Source of the DNA: Afifella sp. IM 167
GTDB lineage: Bacteria > Pseudomonadota > Alphaproteobacteria > Rhizobiales > Afifellaceae
Assembly (NCBI RefSeq): GCF_020144925.1
Contig: NZ_NSLC01000001.1
Location: 186,001 to 250,000 of the forward strand
DNA: 64,000 bases
Direction of reading: 5' to 3'
Shown: positions 1 through 9,006 of the stretch, one piece after another
Position numbering within the stretch: position 1 is the first letter of the stretch
How the letters are laid out: each line of letters begins with the position of its first letter
Translations under genes and position numbers: made by a program
Notes under the pieces: generated by a model
Databases searched by the model: none
The model's input: the letters and a program-made list of their open reading frames with translations, nothing else
What the model was told of the DNA's origin: nothing

Positions 1-434
1 GTGACGATGCCGCCGATGATCAGTTTTTCGATCCCGCATTTGCGCAGGACCCATTCCATCCGCGTCATGTAGAAGGCCGAATAGGCGACCTTCTCCACCG
101 TGAGATCGGCGGGCTGCAGCTCCTCCACGAGGCTGTGGCCCCAGGAAGCGGGCGCGAAATCGCCCTTCTTCAGGAAGGGACGCATCTTTTTCAGATGCGG
201 CGAGATCAGCGGCTCGCCGCCCTTGGCCGGCACCAGCGTGAACTGGGTGGAGACGAACCAGCCGCCCTTTTGGCGCATCAGCTCGGCAAGCGGGCGGATG
301 CGCGCCGGCAGCGCAGCGATCTCCGGCGCGCTCTGCCCGGCCCGCCCGTAGGCGCCTTCCGGATGCAGGAAATCGTTCTGCAGGTCGACGGTAAGAAGCG
401 CCGTCTTCTCCAGGGAGATCATTTCCGCGCTCAT
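1..434 (-). CDS. isochorismatase-family amidohydrolase (3' end off window)
   Basis: The first about 144 residues of a cysteine-hydrolase of the isochorismatase superfamily; the C-terminus lies beyond base 1. The N-terminal TVDLQNDF carries the catalytic Asp, and VEKVAYSAFYMT carries the usual catalytic Lys. The nucleophile Cys would lie just past GGIVT, where the window ends, so it cannot be checked. The start ATG overlaps the hyuA stop by one base (TGATG), so it is the last visible gene of the operon. Relatives cleave N-carbamoyl amino acids (N-carbamoylsarcosine amidase), maleamate or ureidoacrylate. Beside HyuAB, hydrolysis of the ring-opened amide or carbamoyl product is the natural guess; the substrate is inferred only. 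Confidence 0.85.
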   Translation of the reverse strand, partial: MSAEMISLEKTALLTVDLQNDFLHPEGAYGRAGQSAPEIAALPARIRPLAELMRQKGGWFVSTQFTLVPAKGGEPLISPHLKKMRPFLKKGDFAPASWGHSLVEELQPADLTVEKVAYSAFYMTRMEWVLRKCGIEKLIIGGIV

Positions 435-2506
435 CAGCGCCGCTCCACGATGACGTTGCCGAATTCGTCGATGCGGGCGGTCAGGTCGGGGTCGACCACC
501 GTCGTCGCGTCGGGCTGCTCCAGGATCGCCGGTCCCTCGATCACCGTGCCGACCGGAAGGGCGAGCCGCGCATAGATCGCCGTCTCGTGCCAGCCGCCGT
601 CGAACCAGACCTGCCGGCTGCCGAGCCTCGCCTTTTCGGCATCCGCTTCCGCCCCGGGCGCGAGCGCGGCGAGATCGAAATGCGGACGCCGGCCGATGGC
701 GGCAGTGCGCAGGTTGACGATGCGGATCGGCACGCCCGGCAGAAGCCGGCTGAAGGAGGTGCGGTAGGCCTCGTCGAAGGCCGCCTTGATCGTGGATTCC
801 GAAACGCCCGTCGTGCCGTTCTCCACCGTCACGGGCAGCGGCACGGCAACGGTGTGCGTCTGGCCGACATAGTGCATGTCGAGTTCGAATGTGACGTCGA
901 TGCGCTCCACCGAAAGCCCGGCGGCTTCGACCACCGCCTTCGCCTCGCCGGCCTCGGTCACCATGCGCGCGTCGAGCGCGGCGGCGTCGATGCCTTCAAG
1001 GCCGAGATTGACGGTCTGCACCTGGTCGTGACGGATATCGGCGATGACGCAGCCGAGCGCCGAGGTGACGCCCGGAAAGCGCGGCACCAGCGCGGCCCTG
1101 AGGCCGACTTCCTTGATCAGCGAGCCGGTATGCAGCGCCCCGCCCCCGCCGAAAGGCACGGCCGCGAACTTCGACGGATCGTGACCGCGCTCGATGGAGA
1201 CGAGCCGGATCGCGCCCGCCATCTTGGCACCGGCGATCTTCACGATCGCCTCGGCCGCCACCATGACGTCGAGCCCCAGCGGTTTCGCGACATGCGCCTC
1301 GATCGCCGCCTTCGCCGCTTCCAGGTCGAGCCGCTTCAGCGCCCCGCCGATCGGCTTTTCGGCGTTGATGCGCCCCAGCACGACATTGGCGTCGGTCAGC
1401 GTCGGGCGGGTGTTGCCCTGGCCGTAGCAGACCGGGCCCGGCCGCGAGCCGGCGCTTTCCGGCCCGACCTGCAAGAGCCCGCCCGCATCGACATGGGCGA
1501 TGGAGCCGCCGCCCGCGCCGATGGTGGTGATCTCGATCATCGGCGTGCGGATGACGAGGCCGAAATCGATGGTCGTCTGGGCCGCGAGCGCCGTCTTGCC
1601 GTCGACGACGAGGGAGACGTCGAAGGAGGTGCCGCCGAGGTCGCCGGTGATGACGTTCGGATAGCCCGCCGCCCTGGCGATCGCAGCCGCGGCGATGACG
1701 CCGGCGGCGGGGCCCGAGAGCGCCGTGCGCACCGGAAGGCGCCGCGCCGTCTCGGTCGACATGACGCCGCCATTCGACTGGACGATGTGGAAGCGTCCCG
1801 AAAAGCCCTCGGAGGCGAGCGCCTCGTCGAGCTTGCCGAGATAGGAGCCGACCACCGGCTGCAGATAGCCGTTGAGAGCCGTCGTGGAGGTACGCTCGAA
1901 CTCGCGGATCTCCGGCAGGATCTGGCTGGAGGCGGCGACATAGGCGTTCGGCCAGACGGACTGCACGGCTTGAAGCGCCAGGCTCTCGTTCTGCGCATTG
2001 GCGTAGGCGTTGATGAAGACGATGGCGACGGCCTCGCAGCCCTTGGCCATCAGCTCCTTCGCCGCCGCGCGCGCCTCGTCCGGATCGAGCGCATCGCGGA
2101 TCGTCCCGTCGGCGAGCGTGCGCTCGTTCACTTCAAGGCGGAGGTCCCGGTCGATGACCGGAACGAAATCGCCCCACAGGCCCCAGGTGTAGCGCCGGTC
2201 GCGGCGACGCATCTCCAGTGCGTCGCGAAAGCCCTTGGTGGTAATGAGGCCGACCCGCGCGCCCTTGCGCTCCAGGAGCGCGTTGGTGCCGACCGTCGTG
2301 CCGTGGACGACGGAGGAGAGTTCGGCGATGTCGCCGAAGCTCTTCAGCCCCTCCAGGAAGCCGACGGATTCGTCTCCCCGGTTGGAAGGCACCTTCGCCG
2401 TGCGGAAGGCACGCGCCGGCTCGTCATAGTAGAAGAGGTCGGTGAAGGTGCCGCCGACATCGACGCCGACGATGCGCCCCTGCCGGATCGAGAAGGGCGC
2501 GTTCAT
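434..2506 (-). CDS. hyuA: hydantoinase/oxoprolinase A subunit (HyuA family)
   Basis: A 690-residue protein of the HyuA family, the ATP-binding subunit of ATP-dependent cyclic-amide hydrolases (N-methylhydantoinase, 5-oxoprolinase, acetone carboxylase relatives). The ASKHA nucleotide-binding fold shows as GVDVGGTFTD at residues 14-23, ALSGPAAGVI near 264 and TGDLGGTSFD near 289; the C-terminal third is the usual all-beta region. The start at 2506 gives an ATGA overlap with the hyuB stop; an upstream in-frame extension is only antiparallel coding noise from hyuB. Together HyuA and HyuB should open a lactam, imide or hydantoin ring using ATP. The exact substrate cannot be read from sequence. Confidence 0.9.
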   Translation of the reverse strand: MNAPFSIRQGRIVGVDVGGTFTDLFYYDEPARAFRTAKVPSNRGDESVGFLEGLKSFGDIAELSSVVHGTTVGTNALLERKGARVGLITTKGFRDALEMRRRDRRYTWGLWGDFVPVIDRDLRLEVNERTLADGTIRDALDPDEARAAAKELMAKGCEAVAIVFINAYANAQNESLALQAVQSVWPNAYVAASSQILPEIREFERTSTTALNGYLQPVVGSYLGKLDEALASEGFSGRFHIVQSNGGVMSTETARRLPVRTALSGPAAGVIAAAAIARAAGYPNVITGDLGGTSFDVSLVVDGKTALAAQTTIDFGLVIRTPMIEITTIGAGGGSIAHVDAGGLLQVGPESAGSRPGPVCYGQGNTRPTLTDANVVLGRINAEKPIGGALKRLDLEAAKAAIEAHVAKPLGLDVMVAAEAIVKIAGAKMAGAIRLVSIERGHDPSKFAAVPFGGGGALHTGSLIKEVGLRAALVPRFPGVTSALGCVIADIRHDQVQTVNLGLEGIDAAALDARMVTEAGEAKAVVEAAGLSVERIDVTFELDMHYVGQTHTVAVPLPVTVENGTTGVSESTIKAAFDEAYRTSFSRLLPGVPIRIVNLRTAAIGRRPHFDLAALAPGAEADAEKARLGSRQVWFDGGWHETAIYARLALPVGTVIEGPAILEQPDATTVVDPDLTARIDEFGNVIVERR

Positions 2507-4236
2507 GCTGCAATCCCCTTGCGCAAGGCGCTGGTAGCCGCCTCGTCGATCGTCCCGTCCTCGCGGACGGCGACGCCATAATCCTTGCGCGCCGCCTCGG
2601 CGCTGACATAGCCGAGGCGAACGTCGCGCCCGACAAGGGCGGCATCGCGCGTCATCGGATCGCCCCATCCGCCGCCGCCCGGCGATTCCAGGCGGACCGC
2701 GCGGCCCGCCGCCAGCGGCACGCCGGTGATCTTGGAGACAAAGGGCGGGGAATGCTCGCCGTCTTCCGCTTCCCAGGTGAAGCGGTTGAGCGCGGCGGAG
2801 CCGCCCCCCTCCACGCCGAACGGGGCGACCTTGCCTCGCTCGCCGAGAAGCGAGACGGTGGCGTCCGAAAGCGCCTCCACCTCGTAGATGGCGCCGACGC
2901 CGCCGCGATGCGCGCCCGCGCCGGCCGAATCCGGGCGCAGCGCCCATTGCCGGAACATTACCGGATAGCTCGCTTCAAGAATCTCCGCCGGCGGGATTGT
3001 CGCCGTCGAGATCGGGTTGTTGGCGTGGTTGAGCCCGTCGCTCTCCGGATTGCCGCCGAGGCCGCCGCCGAAGAAGGAGAACATCACCCAGCGCGAGCCG
3101 TCCCCGCGGTAGCCGGCGAGCGAGAGCGCGTTGATCGTGCCGAAAGGCGCGGCGGTGGCGCGTTCCGGATCGGCCTGCGCCAGGGCGCCGAGCATCACGC
3201 CGATCAGGCGCAGGATCGTCTCGGTGTAGCCCGCCATCGGCTTCGGCGCCGTCGCGCCGAGGAGCGTCGTCGGCGGAATGACGAAGTCGATCGGCTTCAG
3301 GCAGCCGGCATTGGCCGGCACGTCGGTGAAGACATGCTTCAGGGCGACGTAGCAGCAGGCCGCGGTGGTGGCGTAGGAGATGTTGATCGGCCCCTGCGCC
3401 GGCGGCGAGGAGCGCGAGAAATCGAGCACCATGCGCTCGCCCGAGATGGTGAGGTCGAGCGCGATGGTCAGAAGGTCGTCGGTGATGCCGTCATTGTCGA
3501 GCACGTCCTCGAACGAATAGGTGCCGTCCGGCAGCGCCGCGATGGCGCTGCGCATCAGCGCCTCGGCGCGGCCGGAGAAGGCGTCGAAGGCCTCCCGCAG
3601 CGTCGGCGCGCCGTATTCGGCAAGGAGGGTACGGAAGCGCCGCTCGCCGAGATCGAGGGCGTTGATCTGACCGTTGAGGTCGCCCCAGTTGGAGGTCGGC
3701 ACGCGCGAATTGGCGGCGAGGATGTCGACGATGTCCTGGCTGAGCTTGCCGGCCGAGAAGAGCTTCACCGGCGGAAAGCACACGCCTTCCTGGAAGCTCT
3801 CGGTCGCCTGCGGATTGTAGCCGCCCGGCACATTGCCGCCGATATCGAGCCAGTGGCCGACCGAGGCGAGCCAGCAGAACAGCTCGCCCTCGTGGAAGAT
3901 CGGCCGCACGAGGCGGAAATCGTTGAGATGCGTGCCGCCGAGATAGGGATCGTTGAAGAGGAAGGTGTCGCCCTCTTCAAGGCCCCCTTCCCGGCCCACC
4001 TTGTCGATGACGGCCTTCACGGCGAAGGCCATGGCGCCGACGAAGATCGGCAGGCCGCTGGAGCCCTGCACCAGTGTCTCGCCGGTCGTGGCGTGGTAGA
4101 GGCCGTGGCAGGCGTCGCGCGCCTCGGCGATGATCGGGTTGAAGGCGGAGCGAAAAAGCGTCGCGTCCATCTCGTCGGCGATCTGCTCCAGGCGGCCCTT
4201 CAGGACCGCCAGCGTGACGGGATCGATCGTCGTCAT
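2503..4236 (-). CDS. hyuB: hydantoinase/oxoprolinase B subunit (HyuB family)
   Basis: A 577-residue HyuB-family subunit, full length for the family. The N-terminus (DPVTLAVLKGRLEQIADEMD) is a hallmark, as is the C-terminal glycine-rich GGGGWGDP that closes the domain. HyuB carries the ring-hydrolysing part of the heterodimer and needs HyuA for ATP-driven activation. It overlaps hyuA by four bases (ATGA) downstream and the lyase gene by four bases upstream, so the three are surely cotranscribed. The family covers N-methylhydantoin, 5-oxoproline and caprolactam-type substrates; nothing here decides among them. Confidence 0.9.
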   Translation of the reverse strand: MTTIDPVTLAVLKGRLEQIADEMDATLFRSAFNPIIAEARDACHGLYHATTGETLVQGSSGLPIFVGAMAFAVKAVIDKVGREGGLEEGDTFLFNDPYLGGTHLNDFRLVRPIFHEGELFCWLASVGHWLDIGGNVPGGYNPQATESFQEGVCFPPVKLFSAGKLSQDIVDILAANSRVPTSNWGDLNGQINALDLGERRFRTLLAEYGAPTLREAFDAFSGRAEALMRSAIAALPDGTYSFEDVLDNDGITDDLLTIALDLTISGERMVLDFSRSSPPAQGPINISYATTAACCYVALKHVFTDVPANAGCLKPIDFVIPPTTLLGATAPKPMAGYTETILRLIGVMLGALAQADPERATAAPFGTINALSLAGYRGDGSRWVMFSFFGGGLGGNPESDGLNHANNPISTATIPPAEILEASYPVMFRQWALRPDSAGAGAHRGGVGAIYEVEALSDATVSLLGERGKVAPFGVEGGGSAALNRFTWEAEDGEHSPPFVSKITGVPLAAGRAVRLESPGGGGWGDPMTRDAALVGRDVRLGYVSAEAARKDYGVAVREDGTIDEAATSALRKGIAA

Positions 4237-5129
4237 GCCGCGTCATCCTTCCTCGTCTTGGCGGCGGGCTCATAGGTCTCGTAGGCGCGGCCGAGATCGA
4301 GCATCTCGGGCGTGCCGATCAGCGCGTTGAGGGCGGTGAAGTCGAACATCCGCTCCTTGAAGGGCTCGTTGGTGCCGTGCTGATGCAGCGAGCGGTAGTA
4401 ATCCTGCGCCGTGCGCGCCATCGCCCGCACGATGCCGCCCGGGAAGATGACGATGGAAAAGCCGAGCTCGCCGAGCTCCGCCGCCGAGGCGAGCGGCGTG
4501 TCGCCGCCTTCCACCATGTTGACGAGCAGCGGCCGCCGGCTGCCGAGGGCCTTGGTGATCGCGGCGAGCTGCTCGCGCGAGCGCGGCGCTTCCACGAAGA
4601 GGATGTCGGCGCCGGCCTCCGCATAGAGTTCGGCGCGCTCGATCGCCGCCTCGAAGCCTTCCACGGCCACGGCGTCGGTGCGGGCGATGACGAGCGTCGC
4701 CTCACTGGCGCGCGCATCGACCGCCGCCTTCACCTTGGCCGCCATCTCGCCGGCGGAAATGAGGCTCTTTTCCTGCAGATGCCCGCAGCGCTTGGGCATC
4801 GTCTGGTCCTCGATCTGGATGGCGTCGGCGCCGGCCCGCTCGAAGGTGCGGATGGTGCGCTGCATGTTGAGCGCATTGCCGTAGCCGTTGTCGGCATCGA
4901 CGATGAGCGGCGTCGGCACGCGGTCGCGCACCAGCGCGATGACACTTGCCACCTCGCTCATCGAGACGAGGCCGATATCGGGCCGGCCGAGGCGCGTATA
5001 GGCGATCGCCGCGCCCGAAAGGTACAGCGCCTCAAAGCCGGTGCCCGCGGCGATCGACGCCGTCAGCGCGTCGCAAACGCCAGGGGCCACGACCGGCTTT
5101 CGAAGCTTCAGTCTCTCCCTCAGATCCAT
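4233..5129 (-). CDS. isocitrate lyase/PEP mutase superfamily lyase
   Basis: A 298-residue TIM-barrel enzyme of the ICL/PEP-mutase superfamily. Metal and substrate motifs are clear: DADNGYGN at 78-85, IEDQ at 106-109 and the catalytic loop PKRCGH at 112-117 with Cys115, the residue typical of C-C lyases (methylisocitrate lyase, 2,3-dimethylmalate lyase) rather than of PEP mutases. I chose ATG 5129 because it lies two bases after the upstream gene's stop codon and has GAGGAAA about ten bases before it; an ATG five codons earlier overlaps the neighbour. Expected reaction: retro-aldol/Claisen cleavage of a 2-hydroxy diacid or triacid to pyruvate or glyoxylate plus a carboxylate. The next gene upstream is a PrpD-type dehydratase, as in methylcitrate pathways. 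Confidence 0.85.
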   Translation of the reverse strand: MDLRERLKLRKPVVAPGVCDALTASIAAGTGFEALYLSGAAIAYTRLGRPDIGLVSMSEVASVIALVRDRVPTPLIVDADNGYGNALNMQRTIRTFERAGADAIQIEDQTMPKRCGHLQEKSLISAGEMAAKVKAAVDARASEATLVIARTDAVAVEGFEAAIERAELYAEAGADILFVEAPRSREQLAAITKALGSRRPLLVNMVEGGDTPLASAAELGELGFSIVIFPGGIVRAMARTAQDYYRSLHQHGTNEPFKERMFDFTALNALIGTPEMLDLGRAYETYEPAAKTRKDDAA

Positions 5130-5130
5130 C

Positions 5131-6549
5131 TCATTTTTCCTCAAGCGCCGGCTCCGCCAGCAGCGCGTCCAGTTCGGTCAGGTCGCCCTCGCCATCCAGC
5201 GCATCGACGGCCGCGCGGATGCGGGCCGCATGCGCCTCGCCCCAGACGGGCGTGGCGAGGTTCATGAATTTCTCCAGGATCTCCGCATCCGAATAAGGGT
5301 CTGCGGCATCGCCCCGGTTGGTGAAGGTCTCGCCGACGATCTCGGTACCGTCCTCCATGCGGATGGTGACGCTCGCCGGCCGCTTGGCCGGCAGCATCGC
5401 CGTCATCGCCGGGTCCTCCTCGACGCTGACGCGCTTCGCCAGCGCCCGGATATCCTCGTTGGCGAGCGCCGCGCCGCGGAACGCTTCCACCGAGGCCTCG
5501 CCGTGGTGGAGCATCGTGGCGACGCAGAAGGGCACGGAGAACTTCGCCGCGAGCATGTTGCCGGGCGCATTGCCGTCGAGCTGGGCGGCGAGCGAATAGG
5601 TCTTCACGGCGATGGAGGCGACCGATTTCGTGTCGATCGGCCCGCGGCCGGCGAGAAGCCCGGCCACCACGTCGAGCGCGCCGTGATTGAAGCGGCAGGC
5701 GGCGTGGCGCTTGAAGTAGTTGCGCTGGACCTCCCAACGCGTTCCAAGCTCCTCCACCATCACGGCGGGGTCAAAACCCTCGCCGAGAATGCCGCCATAG
5801 ACGCTGCGCGGCCCGTCGACCTCGCCGGTGAAGCCGCTCGCCACGAGATCCCAGGCGGCGATGCCGTTGCGCGCCGAAAAGCCCGCGAAACTGTTCCGCA
5901 CCGTCGCCCCTTCCAACATGGTGCGAAGGCTCGCCCCGACGCTGAGCGTGGAAGAGACGTTGATCGTCTGAATGAGATCGCCGGCGCTCGCCCCGTCGAG
6001 ATAGGCGGCGGCGAAGGCGGCACCGATCGTGCCCCAGGTGCCGTGCGGATGGACGGTCGGGCGCAGCCGGCAGGAAGCGCCGATGCGCGCCCCGACCTCG
6101 TAGCCGAGGAGAAAGCCGAGAAGGAAATCACGGCCGGAGATATCCGAGGCCGGCCGCACGGCGAGCGCCGCCGGCAGGACATGGATGCCGGGATGGCCGC
6201 GCGCGAAGGAATTGCCCTCGTCGAGCTCCAGCATCGTGCCGGCAACGCCGTTGACGAAAGCCGCATCCTCGCCGCGCATGCGCTTGCCGGAGCCGATGGC
6301 GGGCGCGCCCGGCCCGGAATGGCGGGCGGCGAGCCGGGAGGCGAGCTTCTTCGTCTCGCCCTCCTGCATGCCGGCGGCGACAGCGCCGATGCAGTCGAGG
6401 ACGACGAGCTTTGCCTGCTTCGCGAGGGGCTCGGAAAGGTCGTCCCAGGAAAGCCCGGATGCGAAGGCCCCCCAGCGCGTGAGCCAGGCGGGCTGCGGCT
6501 CGGCGAGCAGGACCGATGCCGGCACGAGTTTGGGCGTGACGAGTGTCAT
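5131..6549 (-). CDS. MmgE/PrpD family dehydratase
   Basis: A 472-residue member of the MmgE/PrpD fold (2-methylcitrate dehydratase, iminodisuccinate epimerase, cis-aconitate decarboxylase relatives). The family core is seen in DEGNSFARGHPGIHVLPAALA (about residues 110-130) and RNYFKRHAACRFNHGALDVV; the C-terminal cap domain is present, so it looks complete. It starts at ATG 6549 with AGGAAAG nine bases upstream, nine bases after the livF stop, and runs straight into the lyase gene. Members dehydrate or isomerise hydroxy polyacids. Coupled with the ICL-type lyase it resembles the prpD-prpB pair, but with no citrate synthase homologue here, so the acid must come from elsewhere in the pathway. 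Confidence 0.85.
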   Translation of the reverse strand: MTLVTPKLVPASVLLAEPQPAWLTRWGAFASGLSWDDLSEPLAKQAKLVVLDCIGAVAAGMQEGETKKLASRLAARHSGPGAPAIGSGKRMRGEDAAFVNGVAGTMLELDEGNSFARGHPGIHVLPAALAVRPASDISGRDFLLGFLLGYEVGARIGASCRLRPTVHPHGTWGTIGAAFAAAYLDGASAGDLIQTINVSSTLSVGASLRTMLEGATVRNSFAGFSARNGIAAWDLVASGFTGEVDGPRSVYGGILGEGFDPAVMVEELGTRWEVQRNYFKRHAACRFNHGALDVVAGLLAGRGPIDTKSVASIAVKTYSLAAQLDGNAPGNMLAAKFSVPFCVATMLHHGEASVEAFRGAALANEDIRALAKRVSVEEDPAMTAMLPAKRPASVTIRMEDGTEIVGETFTNRGDAADPYSDAEILEKFMNLATPVWGEAHAARIRAAVDALDGEGDLTELDALLAEPALEEK

Positions 6550-6558
6550 GTGGCTTTC

Positions 6559-7260
6559 CTAAAGTCCGAGATAGGCGCGCTTGAGTTCCGGATCGCCCGC
6601 CACATCCTCGGCGCGGCCCGAAAGGGTCACGACGCCGTTCTCGATGATGTAGACGCGGCTGGCGATCTCCAGCGACTGCACGACGTTCTGTTCCACCAGC
6701 ATGATGGTCATGCCGGCCTCGTTGAGCTTGCCGATGAGCGTGAACATCTCCTCCACGAGGAGCGGCGAAAGGCCGAGCGAAGGCTCATCGAGGATGAGGA
6801 GCAGCGGCTCGGCCATCATCCCGCGGCCGATGGCGAGCATCTGCTGCTCGCCGCCCGAAAGCGTGCCCGCCGGCTGGCCCCGGCGCTCTTTGAGGCGCGG
6901 AAACGCCTCGTAGACGCGCTCCAGATTGGCCGCGCGGTTCTTGCGGGCGCGCCGGTAGCTGCCGAGTTCGAGGTTCTCGCGCACATTGAGGTTCGGGAAG
7001 ATCTTTCTTCCCTCCGGCACCTGGATGAGTCCCGCCTGCACGATGGAGGCGGAGGAGGCGCCGGTGAGGTCGCGCCCCGCAAAGACGACCTTGCCGGCGC
7101 GGGGGGAGATGGTGCCGGAGATGACGCTGTTCAGCGTCGTCTTGCCGACGCCGTTGGAGCCGAGCACGGCGACGATCTCGCCGGCGCCGACGGAAAGGTC
7201 GATGCCGCGCAGGACTTCCACCTGGCCGTAGCCGGCCTTGAGAGCGGAGACCTCAAGCAT
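6559..7260 (-). CDS. livF: Liv-type ABC importer ATP-binding protein LivF
   Basis: A 233-residue ATPase of branched-chain amino-acid/amide importers. Walker A is GSNGVGKTT at about residue 36, the signature is LSGGEQQM and Walker B is LLILDEPSLGL; the C-terminal VYIIENGVV strand is standard. The gene overlaps livG by eight bases, so the two ATPases are translated together. It powers uptake through LivHM of whatever LivJ binds. Liv importers commonly carry amides, ureas, aromatic acids or dicarboxylates, not only leucine, so the neighbours rather than the name indicate the cargo. Confidence 0.93.
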   Translation of the reverse strand: MLEVSALKAGYGQVEVLRGIDLSVGAGEIVAVLGSNGVGKTTLNSVISGTISPRAGKVVFAGRDLTGASSASIVQAGLIQVPEGRKIFPNLNVRENLELGSYRRARKNRAANLERVYEAFPRLKERRGQPAGTLSGGEQQMLAIGRGMMAEPLLLILDEPSLGLSPLLVEEMFTLIGKLNEAGMTIMLVEQNVVQSLEIASRVYIIENGVVTLSGRAEDVAGDPELKRAYLGL

Positions 7261-7999
7261 GGCCGGTCTCCATCCTGGCGAGCCTTTCGGCCGCGCCCTT
7301 GCCGAGATAGGCCTCCACGACCTGCGGATCGGTGCAGACCTTCTCCGGCGCGCCTTCGGAGATCATCCGTCCCTGCGACAGCACATAGACCTGCTCGCAG
7401 AGATTCATCACCGCCTGCATGACGTGCTCGATCATCAGGATCGTCACGCCGTCCTCGCGGATCGCCTGGATCACCGGGACGATGTCGCGGACCTCCGAGG
7501 GATTGAGGCCGGCCAGCACCTCGTCGAGCAGGAGGAGCTTCGGCTCCGTCGCCAGCGCCCGGGCGAGCTCCAGCCGCTTGCGCCCGGCCACGGTGAGGCT
7601 GGAGGCGGGCTTGGCGAGATCCTCGCCGAGCCCGACGCGGTGCGCCACCGCATCGGCCTTGGCGTGCGCGTCGGCGGCCGATCTGTGGCGCAGATACGCC
7701 CCGACGGCGATGTTCTCGCGCACATTGAGGCCGGCGAAGGGCTGCACGATCTGGAAGGTGCGCGCGATGCCGAGCCGCGCGCGGATATGCGGCGCCTCGC
7801 CGGTGATGTCCTCGCCTTCCAGGACGACGCGGCCGGAGGTCGGCTTCAGGAAGCCGGCGATGACGGCAAAGAGCGTCGTCTTGCCCGCCCCGTTCGGCCC
7901 GATGAGGCCGACGATCTGGCCTTTTCGGACCTCCAGCGAGGCCGCATCGACCGCGACGAGGCCGCCGAAGCGCTTGGTGACGGTTTCGACCTCGAGCAT
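7253..7999 (-). CDS. livG: Liv-type ABC importer ATP-binding protein LivG
   Basis: A 248-residue second ATPase of the importer. Walker A is GPNGAGKTT near residue 37 and Walker B is LLLLDEVLAGLNP. The signature reads LTVAGRKRLELARAL rather than the canonical LSGGQ, a variant seen in a subgroup of LivG-like proteins. The start ATG 7999 overlaps the livM stop (TAATG). A longer in-frame upstream extension overlaps livM entirely and has no coding character. It pairs with LivF on the cytoplasmic side of LivHM. Confidence 0.93.
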   Translation of the reverse strand: MLEVETVTKRFGGLVAVDAASLEVRKGQIVGLIGPNGAGKTTLFAVIAGFLKPTSGRVVLEGEDITGEAPHIRARLGIARTFQIVQPFAGLNVRENIAVGAYLRHRSAADAHAKADAVAHRVGLGEDLAKPASSLTVAGRKRLELARALATEPKLLLLDEVLAGLNPSEVRDIVPVIQAIREDGVTILMIEHVMQAVMNLCEQVYVLSQGRMISEGAPEKVCTDPQVVEAYLGKGAAERLARMETGHA

Positions 8000-9006
8000 T
8001 ACGCGGCCTCCTCGGTCTTGGGCGCGGGCGTGGCGGCCTTTTCGGGCTCCGGCCGCGGCCTGCCGCGAAAGCGCAGCTTGTTGATGAGGCCGAGAATGCC
8101 GCCCGGCGCGAAGCCGACGACGAGGATGAGGACGGCGCCGTAGACGGCAAGGTCGATGCCCGGCACGCGGCCGGCGGCGAGCTTCGTCACCTCGCCGAGC
8201 CCGTGCAGCGAGAAGGCGCCGATGATAGGCCCGAGCACGAGGCCGCGCCCGCCGACCATGGCCGCCAGCAGCGCCTCGATGGAGATCCAGACGCCGTAGG
8301 CGATGTTGGCGTCGATATAGAGGAAGTACTGCAGGTAGAGGCAGCCGGCCGTCGCCGTGATGGCGCCGGATATGGTGATCGCCCGCAGCTTCACGGCGAG
8401 GACGTCGACGCCGAGCGCCTTCGCCGCCTCCTCGTTTTCGCGCACGGCCACGAGATGCGCGCCGAAGCGCGAATTGGCGATCCACTGCGAGATGAACAGC
8501 GCCAGGGCGACGAAGAAGAGCGCCAGCCAGACGAAGGCCGCCCGGCTGGAGAACTGCAGGTTCCAGAAGCCGGTATCGAGCTTCAGGAGAAGGCCCGCCG
8601 CGCCGCCGGTGAATTCCATGGCGTTGGCGAGAATGCGCAGCACCTCGGCGAAGGCGAGCGTGACGAGCGCGAAGTAGGAGCCTTTCAGCCCGGCGCGAAA
8701 AGACAGGAAGCCGATGATCCAGCCGACGACGGCGCCCCCGGCGATCGCGGCGGCGAGCGCCACCCAGGCGTTGACCCCGTAATGCACCTGCAGCATCGCC
8801 GAGACGTAGGCGCCGGTGCCGAAGAAGGCGGCATGGCCGAAGGAGTTCTGGCCGCCGACGCCGCCCAGGAGATTCCAGCCCTGCGCCGTCAGCGTGATGA
8901 TGAGGACGAAGACGACGAAGTTGAGGACGACGTTGGAGGCGACGAGGAAGGGCAGCGCCGCCAGGATCGCCAGGACGACGATGATGGAAAGATAGCCGCG
9001 CGTCAT
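7999..9006 (-). CDS. livM: Liv-type ABC importer permease LivM
   Basis: A 335-residue inner-membrane permease with about nine hydrophobic segments. The family motif around GQNSFGHAAFFGTGAY (about residues 50-66) and the second-half sequence AAMVGGRGLVLGPIIGAFSL are typical of LivM. The start ATG 9006 overlaps the livH stop (ATGA). The tail after the last membrane span is charged and proline-rich (RGRPRPEPEKAATPAPKTEE), probably a cytoplasmic extension. It forms the translocation path with LivH. Confidence 0.92.
   Translation of the reverse strand: MTRGYLSIIVVLAILAALPFLVASNVVLNFVVFVLIITLTAQGWNLLGGVGGQNSFGHAAFFGTGAYVSAMLQVHYGVNAWVALAAAIAGGAVVGWIIGFLSFRAGLKGSYFALVTLAFAEVLRILANAMEFTGGAAGLLLKLDTGFWNLQFSSRAAFVWLALFFVALALFISQWIANSRFGAHLVAVRENEEAAKALGVDVLAVKLRAITISGAITATAGCLYLQYFLYIDANIAYGVWISIEALLAAMVGGRGLVLGPIIGAFSLHGLGEVTKLAAGRVPGIDLAVYGAVLILVVGFAPGGILGLINKLRFRGRPRPEPEKAATPAPKTEEAA

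Noticed and set aside
587-2581. 664-codon open frame on the plus strand opposite hyuA
   Set aside because: Antisense to a clear HyuA gene; composition (Arg/Asp/Gly-rich, no domains) is that of a shadow frame in GC-rich DNA.
4233-5129. Calling the lyase PrpB or dimethylmalate lyase
   Set aside because: Motifs allow any C-C lyase of the superfamily; specificity cannot be read here.
5041-7422. 793-codon open frame on the plus strand
   Set aside because: Runs opposite the dehydratase and livF genes; no family features and no ribosome site.
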